Shown here: one piece after another, positions 52,118 to 64,000 of the stretch
Position numbering within the stretch: position 1 is the first letter of the stretch
How the letters are laid out: every line of letters begins with the position of its first letter
From: Pseudomonas monsensis
GTDB lineage: Bacteria; Pseudomonadota; Gammaproteobacteria; Pseudomonadales; Pseudomonadaceae
NCBI RefSeq assembly: GCF_014268495.2
Contig: NZ_CP077087.1
Coordinates: forward strand, 4,478,501-4,542,500
Reading direction: 5' to 3'
Length of the DNA: 64,000 nt
Position numbers and translations under genes: made by a program
Notes under the pieces: generated by a model
Told to the model about the DNA's origin: nothing
Databases searched by the model: none
What the model saw: the letters and a program-made list of their open reading frames with translations, nothing else

Positions 52118-52247
52118 TGTGGCGAGGGAGCTTGCTCCCGCTCGGCGGCGTAGCCGTCGTAAAACCTTTTTGCCCGGTGCGCCGGAACTAACATGGATGC
52201 TGAATTCAGGGCCGCCTCGCAGCCCTGCGGGAGCAAGTCACTCGCCA
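52118..52247. repeat. REPIN of the GGCGAGGGAGCTTGCTCCCG family
   Basis: GTGGCGAGGGAGCTTGCTCC (52118-52137) faces GGGAGCAAGTCACTCGCC (52229-52246) across about 90 bases. The right arm is imperfect. The left core is a common P. fluorescens REP type. It lies between tusA and rlmM. Confidence 0.85.
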
Positions 52248-52266
52248 TAACGGCCAGTTACATATT

Positions 52267-53340
52267 TCAGCGGGATTTGGCTTTCTTGATGTCGTGACGG
52301 CGCAGGTGGCACGTCACTTCTTCGCGGTCGTGATACAGCTGCTTGCAGCCGATATCGACCTTGATCCCACGGGCCTTGAAACCATCGGCGATGCGCTCGA
52401 GCAAACGTTTCACTTCGGCATAACGCTGCTTCATCGGCAGCTTCAGGTTGACCACCGCCTCGCGGCAATGGCCCTCGCCAATCCATTCTTCGAGCATCGC
52501 CGCGTTACGTGCCGGCTTCTCGACAATGTCGCAGACCATCCAGTCCACCGGTTGCTTGGGCTTGAAGGTGAAACCATCGGCCATCAGGTGCTGAACCAGG
52601 CCAGTGTCCATCAGGCTTTCAGCCATCGGACCGTTATCAATGGCGGTCACCAGCATGCCGCGGTTGACCAGTTGCCAGGTCCAGCCGCCCGGCGCGGCGC
52701 CGAGATCCACACCGGTCATGTCACTGTGCAAGCGATCTTCCCACTGATCCCGCGGAATGAAGTGGTGCCAGGCCTCTTCCAGTTTCAACGTCGAACGGCT
52801 GGGCGCTTCTCGGGGAAACTTCAGGCGTGGAATACCCATTGGCCACATCGCCGAGTTACCCGCATCAGCCATGCCGAGGAACACTTCGCGGCCACTCTTG
52901 AAGGTCAGCAACAGACGCGGCTTGCTGGCGTCCTCCACCAGTTTGCCGGCAGCAGTCAATGCCTTGCGCAGCGGACCTTCGAATTTCTTGCAGAAGTTCG
53001 ACAGCTCCTTGCCATCGTTGGTGTCGACGACTTCCAGCCACAGGCTGCCGAATACCGGAAAATCGGCCATATGCGCGAGGATCACGCTGATGCGGTCGTT
53101 TTCCGGCAGATCAATGAAAAGTCCGCGCGCCCACTGGCGTGGGAAAATCAACTCGGCAAAACGCTGACCGCGCATCAGGCGCTCGGCGCCGTCTTCTTCG
53201 GTGCAGACGAACTCGGCGTACGCAGTGGCCGCTTTAGCCTTGGCGTAACCGGCCACGTTGAGCTGGGCGGCGAGGTCGGAAATTTCCGAACAGACTTCGC
53301 CTTCGAAGCCTGGCCGGCAATGCATGAATAGGGTGTTCAT
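52267..53340 (-). CDS. rlmM: 23S rRNA 2'-O-ribose methyltransferase (C2498)
   Basis: This 357-residue enzyme has an N-terminal THUMP-like domain and a C-terminal Rossmann methyltransferase with SAM motif GVDLGAAPGGWTWQL and conserved DWMVCDIVEKP. It methylates C2498 of 23S rRNA before ribosome assembly. The ATG at 53340 has AGGAGTAAGA upstream. It diverges from acnA; a REPIN and tusA lie downstream. Confidence 0.93.
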   Translation of the reverse strand: MNTLFMHCRPGFEGEVCSEISDLAAQLNVAGYAKAKAATAYAEFVCTEEDGAERLMRGQRFAELIFPRQWARGLFIDLPENDRISVILAHMADFPVFGSLWLEVVDTNDGKELSNFCKKFEGPLRKALTAAGKLVEDASKPRLLLTFKSGREVFLGMADAGNSAMWPMGIPRLKFPREAPSRSTLKLEEAWHHFIPRDQWEDRLHSDMTGVDLGAAPGGWTWQLVNRGMLVTAIDNGPMAESLMDTGLVQHLMADGFTFKPKQPVDWMVCDIVEKPARNAAMLEEWIGEGHCREAVVNLKLPMKQRYAEVKRLLERIADGFKARGIKVDIGCKQLYHDREEVTCHLRRHDIKKAKSR

Positions 53341-53449
53341 TCTTACTCCTGGGCAGAGGGCGGACATTCGGCCCCTGCGCGCTGCTCAAGCCTTGCGATG
53401 AAGCAAAGCCTGTCACGAAAACCGGCGCATGATAGCCGAGTTCGGAACC

Positions 53450-53478
53450 TTGGACTTATTGATAGAGTCCAGTTATTA
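53450..53478 (+). promoter_or_regulatory. Probable acnA promoter with overlapping palindrome
   Basis: TTGGAC (53450-53455) and TTATTA (53473-53478) are 17 bases apart. A perfect 6-base inverted repeat TGGACT / AGTCCA (53451-53456 and 53466-53471) covers the -35 element and most of the spacer, as a repressor operator would. No known regulator was matched. Confidence 0.5.
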
Positions 53479-53562
53479 GCCAGCTACTGAAAACAGGGCT
53501 ACGTTGATAGCTCTGCCCGTCCCCTCCGTCCGTAGCCGTGCGGACTCAAAGGAGTGATCGTA

Positions 53563-56304
<2,742 letters not shown>

Positions 56305-56312
56305 CGCGCGCG

Positions 56313-56400
56313 CCCTGTAGAAACGGCCAAAGGCTGCGATCTTTAGATTTGGTTTTGAGATCAAGATCAAAAGATTGCAGCCTTCGGCAACTCTTACAGG
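56313..56400. repeat. Imperfect long palindrome, AAGGCTGCGATCTTT repeat family
   Basis: CCTGTAG...AAAGGCTGCGATCTTT pairs with AAAAGATTGCAGCCTTCGG...CTTACAGG around an ATCAAGATCAA centre. The outer arms resemble those around 46376-46490. As I recall, this is a dispersed Pseudomonas intergenic repeat, distinct from the REPs. Confidence 0.72.
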
Positions 56401-56421
56401 GGGTTTACTTTTCCATGGACG

Positions 56422-56448
56422 AAAAAAAACCCGCCGAAGCGGGTTTTT
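56422..56448. terminator. Terminator of acnA
   Basis: AAAACCCGC-CGAA-GCGGGTTTTT is a short, strong stem with A and T tracts. Confidence 0.88.
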
Positions 56449-56760
56449 CCCAAGACCATTATCGACTCCCTGTCGGCAGCGATCCTTGCAAATGGTCGAT
56501 CATCCATGATCCTGAAACACTCCCTGTGTCTCAGTTGATGGGTGTAGATTACGCTCTGGATCCAATCGGCAATAGTCGTAAAAGCTACCAGTGCGTGTAA
56601 GACATTCGCTATAGACCCCCTTCCGAAAACCCTTAGCCCTGTCAGCCGTCGAGCATGACAGCGGTTATCTGCGCGACTTTCAGCGGCCGCGACGTTTGGG
56701 CCTGCTGGTCATTTTCGAAAAACCACCAGAACCCAGCGTTTCAACCAGGGCTGGAAAACC

Positions 56761-57249
56761 TCAGCCGCCGTCACGCTCACGTGCCCGGGCGCTCTCGGCA
56801 AGAAACTGTTCGAGCCGGCTCAACTGCTCCTCCCAGCCACGGCTGTCCATGTAATAGGCCTCTTTCTGGCGGACATCGGGAATGTGCGCGAAGCCGGACT
56901 CTGACACCTTGAGCAGCGTGCCGTTCTCGAAGTCTTCCAGTTCGAACCTGACCAGTGTGGTCGGCTCCTGGGAATAGTCGATCTTCGGATTCACGGCATA
57001 CGGATGCCAGCGGAACGAGAACAACTGCTGCGGTTCGACCCGCTCGATCAGCACATTCCACAACACATGTTCATAACCCGGATACGTGACTTGCCCTTGC
57101 GTCCATTCGCCGGCAATGAACCGCCTGCCCTCCAGCGCCACTCCAAACCACTGGCCAAACGCCTCGGCATCGACCAATGCACGCCAGACATGGGACCGTG
57201 GCGCCTTGAGAGTGATTTTGCGTTCGAAACTATTGGGTACTGGTTTCAT
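56761..57249 (-). CDS. SRPBCC (AHSA1-like) domain protein
   Basis: This 162-residue single-domain protein starts FERKITLKAPRSHVWRALVDAEAFGQWFG, the hallmark of AHSA1/CalC-type START folds. The hydrophobic cavity typical of ligand-binding START folds is probable. Members are often paired with an ArsR regulator, but none is beside it here. Its ligand is unknown. AGGAGGTG precedes the ATG. Confidence 0.85.
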   Translation of the reverse strand: MKPVPNSFERKITLKAPRSHVWRALVDAEAFGQWFGVALEGRRFIAGEWTQGQVTYPGYEHVLWNVLIERVEPQQLFSFRWHPYAVNPKIDYSQEPTTLVRFELEDFENGTLLKVSESGFAHIPDVRQKEAYYMDSRGWEEQLSRLEQFLAESARARERDGG

Positions 57250-57391
57250 ACGTCACCTCCTGTTCTGAACACTAGGCTCGTATGACCACATGTCCAACCT
57301 GAAGTTGTATCAAACGGTCAACGGCCCGGGCTCGACCTTTGACCGTTGCGTCTAAACTCAGCTGTTATTCCGGCAGACATTGGAGCAGACC

Positions 57392-57685
57392 ATGCAGTCT
57401 CCGCACTATGCCGCCCTCTGGGCATCACTGCTGACGCTGTCAGCCTGCGTCAGTTCCGTAGACCACTGGAGCAAGCCTGGCGCGTCCCAGGCGACAGTGG
57501 AGCACGACAAAGCCGAGTGCCAGTATCAGGCCAAGTCGGCGACTGCCAGTTACAACAGCACGCCGTCGGACAAGAGCATGGAAGCGGCGGTCGGCGCCGG
57601 AGTGGGTGACGGAATTGTGGTGGCGGAGAAACAGATCGACCTGACCAATGACTGCATGCGCCTGCGCGGTTACAGCGGGAGTTGA
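57392..57685 (+). CDS. Small putative lipoprotein
   Basis: This 97-residue protein has a short lipobox LSAC with Cys19 and then a mature part with two further Cys. It contains a Gly-rich stretch GAGVGDGIVVAEKQ. No family recognised. The ATG at 57392 has GGAG upstream. It is divergent from the SRPBCC gene. Confidence 0.7.
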   Translation: MQSPHYAALWASLLTLSACVSSVDHWSKPGASQATVEHDKAECQYQAKSATASYNSTPSDKSMEAAVGAGVGDGIVVAEKQIDLTNDCMRLRGYSGS

Positions 57686-57737
57686 GTCTGATCGCTACAA
57701 TGCCGGTTATTCCCGTCATCTACAGTGAGCCCCGCCT

Positions 57738-58142
57738 ATGTCCCCACGTTTTTTCCTGGCCCTGTCGCCCCTGGTGTTCACCCCCCTAGCCCACGCCGCC
57801 GTCGACTGCGCCAATGCCAGCGATCAGGCGACGATGAATCAGTGTGCCGGACAGGACTTCAAGGCAGCGGACAAAGAATTGAATGCGCTGTATCAGCAGA
57901 TCACCGGGCGCTTGAAGGACAACCCGGAGGGCAAGAAGTTGTTGGTCAGCGCGCAGCGGGCGTGGATCGGATTTCGCGATGCCGAGTGCAAGTTTTCATC
58001 GTCGGGTGTAACGGGCGGAAGTGTTTATCCCTGGGTTTACAGCAATTGCCTGACGGCGGTGACCAAGGTCCGGGTCGAGGCGCTGAAGCAGTATTTGAAG
58101 TGTGAGGAAGGGGATATGAGTTGCCCGGTACCAGGGGCCTGA
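57738..58142 (+). CDS. LprI-like (DUF1311) secreted protein
   Basis: This 134-residue protein has a signal peptide ending LAHAAVDC (about residue 20) and the LprI pattern: two N-terminal Cys (VDCANA...MNQCAGQDF), then SAQRAWIGFRDAECKF. Six Cys in the mature part suggest three disulfides. Mycobacterial LprI inhibits host lysozyme; the function of proteobacterial relatives is not settled. It lies 52 bases after the lipoprotein gene, possibly one unit. Confidence 0.85.
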   Translation: MSPRFFLALSPLVFTPLAHAAVDCANASDQATMNQCAGQDFKAADKELNALYQQITGRLKDNPEGKKLLVSAQRAWIGFRDAECKFSSSGVTGGSVYPWVYSNCLTAVTKVRVEALKQYLKCEEGDMSCPVPGA

Positions 58143-58329
58143 GGTTGTAGTGGATTCGCTGGTGGCGGTTTTCAATCCAGTATTGAGTGAAGACCACCAC
58201 GTTGCAGCGACGACAGCGACCAGCATAGATCCATGACACATCCTGAAACGCCTACTGCCACCACATGACTTAAGCACAGCCTCAGATCGCCGATAAATGA
58301 TTTACAACCAACGATCAGGGAATGACGAC

Positions 58330-59070
58330 ATGGCGATCTCTTTAAACTCTGCTTTTATTCAGCCTTCAGCCGCTGAACTGACCAAATCCGCACAACCGCT
58401 GAACATAAAGTCGCTCAGCGAAGACCTGCAGAAGACGGCAGTCAACCTCAATCCGGCGGCGGTTTATCATCCCAGTGATGACGCCCAGACTGTCAGCCCG
58501 CCCCTCGAAGCGATCGACGTCTGGCTTGGCCGCCCCCAGGCTGCAGACTTCCCGAAAATCGCCGAACAGCATAGAAATGCCCACGAATCGCTGAAGCTGG
58601 CGTTCGAGGACTTCAAGTCGGCGTTGAGTAACACTTTTCCGGATCTGGCCAACAAGAAATTCGGCTTTACCGTTGATACCGATGGCAGCCTCAAGACGTT
58701 GAATTCCAATAGCGAGCTGAGCGCCTCAGACATGGAGCAATTGAACGCCCTGCTCAATGCCTCTGGCGCACTCAAAACCGCGGCGAACAGCTACCGCGGC
58801 ACTTCCATCGAACTGGTCGCGGCCGATGCCGGGTGGGGAGGCAGCCTCTTGGGCAAGTACAACCTGACCAAAGAAAACTTCGCCAACACCATTGATCTGG
58901 CGGCCCTGTTTATACCCAAGGGCAAAGCGCCGAGCGCTGAAGCCATCGACGGCCTGTTCTCTCATCAGTTGTGGCGTAAAGGCGAACTGGGGACACCGGC
59001 GTCGGATGCCGCCATCGTCGCCGCACGCGAGGCCGCTATCAATGCCAAAAGAATCGACGAAAAAGTCTGA
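58330..59070 (+). CDS. Unrecognised 246-residue protein
   Basis: I recognise no family. The protein begins MAISLNSAFIQPSAAELTKSAQP; the first ~50 residues are rich in Ser, Ala, Gln and Pro with few hydrophobic runs. The middle has the helical stretch RNAHESLKLAFEDFKSAL and a Ser/Asn-rich segment, and the end is highly charged (INAKRIDEKV). No signal peptide, TM or Cys is present. The polar N-terminus resembles those of secreted effectors, but no hrp box is visible. AGGGA precedes the ATG. It stands between the LprI gene and PBP2, in an accessory-looking region. Confidence 0.6.
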   Translation: MAISLNSAFIQPSAAELTKSAQPLNIKSLSEDLQKTAVNLNPAAVYHPSDDAQTVSPPLEAIDVWLGRPQAADFPKIAEQHRNAHESLKLAFEDFKSALSNTFPDLANKKFGFTVDTDGSLKTLNSNSELSASDMEQLNALLNASGALKTAANSYRGTSIELVAADAGWGGSLLGKYNLTKENFANTIDLAALFIPKGKAPSAEAIDGLFSHQLWRKGELGTPASDAAIVAAREAAINAKRIDEKV

Positions 59071-59093
59071 TTGCCCCGCGCAGCCGTTATCGG

Positions 59094-60986
59094 TCAAACA
59101 TGCGGATCACCCGGCGCCTTGGTTGGCGCCGCGTACTGCGGCTTGAGATGGCCGTCCTGATCAAGTAGCCAGGCGTCCATGATCTGCCGCACGACAGGGC
59201 CGGCAACCCGACCACCGGCCTCACCGTTTTCGATCATGACCGAGATCGCGATCTTCGGATGCTCGGCCGGGGCGAAGCCGACGAACAAGGCGTTGTCGCG
59301 ATGGCGTTCGAGGGTCTTCTCGCGGTTGTAGCGCTCGCCCTGTTTGATCGCCACCACCTGCGCAGTACCACTCTTGCCGGCAATGCGGTATTGCGCCCCT
59401 GCAGCGGCCGCACGGGCGATGCCGCGGGCGTCGTGCATCACCATTTGCATACCGTGGTTGACCTGTTCCCAGTCGCGCGGATCCTTGAGCAGGATGTTCG
59501 GCATGGGATGCTCGTCGACCGGTGCGACACCATCGACGGTCTTGGCCAGGTGCGGCCGGTTCCATACGCCCTTGTTGGCGATCAGCGCAGTGGCCTGGGC
59601 CAGTTGCAGCGGCGTGACCTGCATATAGCCCTGGCCGATGCCAAGGATCACGGTTTCACCCGGGAACCAGGCCTGGCGTCGAGTGGCGCGCTTCCAGGCT
59701 TGGGATGGCATCAGGCCTGGCGACTCTTCGAACATGTCCAGCGAGACTTTCTCACCGAGGCCGAACATGGCCATGTAATCGTGCAGGCGATCAATGCCGA
59801 GCTTGTGCGCCAGATCGTAGAAGTAGGTGTCGTTGGAGCGCATGATCGCGGCGTCCATGTCTACCCAGCCATCGCCGCTGTGGTTCCAGTTACGGTACTT
59901 GTGATCGAAATCCGGGAGCTGATAGTAACCCGGGTCGAAGACGCGGGTCTGTGGGGTCACCACACCCGCATCGAGACCGGCGATTGCCACCTCTGGCTTG
60001 ATTGTTGAGCCCGGCGCGTACAAGCCGCGCAATACGCGGTTGAACAGCGGCCGGTCGATGGAATCACGCAGCGCCGAGTACTCCTTGGAACTGATGCCCG
60101 TGACAAACAGATTAGGGTCGAAACTCGGGTTGCTGACCATCGCGAGCACTTCGCCCGTGGACGGGTCGAGCGCGACGACGGAGCCACGACGATCGCCCAG
60201 AGCAGCTTCGGCGGCTTCCTGCAGTTTGACGTCGAGGCTCAGAACGATGTTTTTGCCGGGCACAGGATCAGTGTGTTTGAGCACCCGCAGCACACGCCCC
60301 TGGGCGTTGGTTTCCACTTCTTCGTAGCCAACGTGACCGTGCAGCTGAGCTTCATAGAAGCGTTCAATACCGGTTTTACCGATGGACTGGGTGCCGCGGT
60401 ATTCAACCGAATCGAGGGCCTTGGATTCTTTTTCGTTGATCCGGCCGACGTAACCGATCGAATGGGCGAAATGGGCGCCGAGCGGATAATGGCGGACGAA
60501 CTGCGGTTCAACGTCGAGTCCTGGCAGGCGGAATTCGTTGACCGCCAGCACAGCGATCTGCTCTTCCGTCAGCTCATAGAACAGTGTTACTGGCGTGAAG
60601 GGATGGCGGGACTGCTTCATGGCCTTGTCGAACACCGTGCGATCTTCGGCAGGCAGGTGCAGCAGATTGATGACCTCGTCCAGCTCCCGATTGACGTCAG
60701 TGGCGCGTTCACGGGTGATCGTCAGGTTGTAGCTGGGGCGGTTGTCGGCCAGCAGCACACCATTGCGGTCGTAGATCAGGCCGCGTGTCGGCGGGATGGG
60801 CAAGACGTGGACACGATTGTTTTCTGAGATGGTGGAGTGGTAGTCGAACTCCACCACTTGCAGGATGTAAAGGCGTACCACCAGGGCGCAGCTAATGGCG
60901 AAGACGAACAAGGCGCAGGCGATCAACCGCTTGTTGACCAGACGCGTCTCTTTTTCGTGGTCCTTGATCGGGATGGCTTCAGGCAT
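59094..60986 (-). CDS. mrdA: Penicillin-binding protein 2 (peptidoglycan transpeptidase)
   Basis: This 630-residue class B PBP has one N-terminal TM (LIACALFVFAISCALVVRLYIL), a pedestal domain, and a transpeptidase with SxxK in PGSTIKPEVAIAGL, SxN in MRSNDTYFYDLA, and KSG in AGKSGTAQVV. It cross-links peptidoglycan during elongation together with RodA. The usual pseudomonad mrdA sits with rodA and rlpA; here neither is present, so this is probably a second PBP2 copy. The ATG at 60986 gives the family N-terminus MPEAIPIKDHEKE. It lies downstream of the rRNA operon on the same strand. Confidence 0.88.
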   Translation of the reverse strand: MPEAIPIKDHEKETRLVNKRLIACALFVFAISCALVVRLYILQVVEFDYHSTISENNRVHVLPIPPTRGLIYDRNGVLLADNRPSYNLTITRERATDVNRELDEVINLLHLPAEDRTVFDKAMKQSRHPFTPVTLFYELTEEQIAVLAVNEFRLPGLDVEPQFVRHYPLGAHFAHSIGYVGRINEKESKALDSVEYRGTQSIGKTGIERFYEAQLHGHVGYEEVETNAQGRVLRVLKHTDPVPGKNIVLSLDVKLQEAAEAALGDRRGSVVALDPSTGEVLAMVSNPSFDPNLFVTGISSKEYSALRDSIDRPLFNRVLRGLYAPGSTIKPEVAIAGLDAGVVTPQTRVFDPGYYQLPDFDHKYRNWNHSGDGWVDMDAAIMRSNDTYFYDLAHKLGIDRLHDYMAMFGLGEKVSLDMFEESPGLMPSQAWKRATRRQAWFPGETVILGIGQGYMQVTPLQLAQATALIANKGVWNRPHLAKTVDGVAPVDEHPMPNILLKDPRDWEQVNHGMQMVMHDARGIARAAAAGAQYRIAGKSGTAQVVAIKQGERYNREKTLERHRDNALFVGFAPAEHPKIAISVMIENGEAGGRVAGPVVRQIMDAWLLDQDGHLKPQYAAPTKAPGDPHV

Positions 60987-61153
60987 TTCTACAGCGACTC
61001 TTTTACATAAATGAGTGCCGATCCGTGGGCATGACATCAGTCCGTTAAAAAACGAGCTGCACCATACCAAAAACTACCCGGTCACTTCAGAACGATTTTT
61101 CCCAATGGCAGCTCTTGCGACGGCTGGATCTGACCTGAAACTTTCCTGCGGGC

Positions 61154-61190
61154 AAAACAAAACCCCAACTGCTTTCGCAATTGGGGTTTC
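61154..61190 (-). terminator. Terminator of the rRNA operon
   Basis: On the minus strand ACCCCAATTGC-GAAA-GCAGTTGGGGTTTTGTTTTG gives an 11-base stem (one G-T pair) with GAAA loop and T-rich tail, just after the 5S gene. Confidence 0.9.
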
Positions 61191-61200
61191 GGAATTTAAT

Positions 61201-61316
61201 CTTGACGATGACCTACTCTCACATGGGGAAACCCCACACTACCATCGGCGATGCATCGTTTCACTTCTGAGTTCGGGATGGGATCAGGTGGTTCCAACGC
61301 TCTATGGTCGTCAAGA
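61201..61316 (-). rRNA. rrf: 5S ribosomal RNA
   Basis: About 116 bases with the conserved gammaproteobacterial 5S core (CCATAGAGCG...CACCTGATCCCATCC...GAACTCAG...GTAGTGTGGGG...CATGTGAGAGTAGG). Ends are set by the terminal helix CTTGACGA / TCGTCAAG. It is the last gene of an rRNA operon read on the minus strand. Confidence 0.95.
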
Positions 61317-61464
61317 AATTCGGGTACTGACTCGCGACCATCTGGCCTCGCTTCAGCAAATCGGGTATGTGATACAGGTGTCTTGTGAGTTGCGCGAACT
61401 TTCGGTTCGTTTCGTCTTCACACACCGCAATCTGGTCTCTTCGACGCAAATTGCTTGGGTGTTA
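61317..61464 (-). other. 23S-5S internal transcribed spacer
   Basis: About 148 transcribed bases without a tRNA gene. It contains the processing-stem region beside the 23S end and an AACGAACCGAAAGTTCG segment typical of pseudomonad rRNA spacers. Confidence 0.7.

Positions 61465-64000
<2,536 letters not shown>

Larger units (their letters stand above)
56305..56760. other. Spacer between acnA and the SRPBCC gene
   Basis: This 456-base stretch holds a long palindromic repeat (56313-56400) and the acnA terminator (56422-56448). A 61-codon frame at 56415-56600 runs through the terminator and is not supported. The remaining bases show nothing I can name. Confidence 0.65.

Noticed and set aside
56415..56600. 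61-codon plus-strand frame starting MDEKKPAEAGFS
   Set aside because: Its first codons are the acnA terminator hairpin, it has no Shine-Dalgarno, and its residues show no domain; terminators often give such KPAEAGF-like frames.
58230..58290. Possible hrp box upstream of the orphan gene (GAAAC followed by CCACCACA)
   Set aside because: Spacing between the two halves is about 8 bases, not the 15-16 required for HrpL promoters.

Overview
The window is chromosomal DNA from a fluorescent Pseudomonas, most likely the P. fluorescens/P. koreensis group. Evidence for this is the GC-rich coding, the REP/REPIN palindromes typical of P. fluorescens, and long stretches whose gene order, as I remember it, follows P. 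aeruginosa PAO1 (tal-rssC-rssB-PilZ-mlaA-queF-copI-copRS; lolCDE-ugpQ-sthA; gap-mfd-csiV-mtnP-nagZ-psrA-lexA-sulA-topA-fadAB). I saw no prophage, insertion sequence, CRISPR array or tRNA gene.

Layout. 0-4.6 kb: the 3' end of transaldolase, the rssB/rssC response-regulator and STAS pair, a PilZ protein, mlaA, and a HAD-fold gene whose catalytic motif is degenerate. 4.7-8.3 kb: queF and a copper module (cupredoxin copI divergent from copRS, with an operator between them). 8.4-17.1 kb: a lolC-lolD-lolE set with two unusually similar permeases, a second PilZ protein, ugpQ, sthA, apbE and a citrate-type MFS carrier. 17.3-31.1 kb: a GAPDH with a long N-terminal extension, mfd, csiV, two convergent SWIM-SNF2 helicases set into otherwise conserved synteny, mtnP and nagZ. 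31.1-41.7 kb: psrA, lexA-sulA, topA and fadBA, that is, SOS control and fatty-acid degradation with their regulatory sites visible. 41.8-53.3 kb: a universal stress protein, an ABC-F ATPase, the lytic transglycosylase slt, an MsbA-like exporter, pdxB, a MATE pump, tusA and rlmM, with REP palindromes in most of the spacers after 48 kb. 53.5-61.0 kb: acnA, a group of small accessory genes including an unrecognised 246-residue protein, and a stand-alone PBP2. 61.2-64.0 kb: 5S rRNA and the 3' part of 23S rRNA on the minus strand; the window ends inside the 23S gene.

How the genes connect. PsrA is known to control fatty-acid degradation, and its gene lies about 9 kb from fadBA; psrA is preceded by two abutting PsrA-type palindromes. 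lexA carries two SOS boxes and is followed by sulA. The copper operator sits between copI and copRS. Envelope functions recur: mlaA, lolCDE, csiV, nagZ, slt, the MsbA-like exporter and PBP2.

No complete new multi-gene system stands out. The best leads are the SWIM-SNF2 pair, the near-twin Lol permeases with a terminator inside the operon, the HAD protein lacking its nucleophile, the orphan protein at 58.3 kb, a candidate small RNA upstream of fadB, and a 37-codon reading frame coupled to nagZ.
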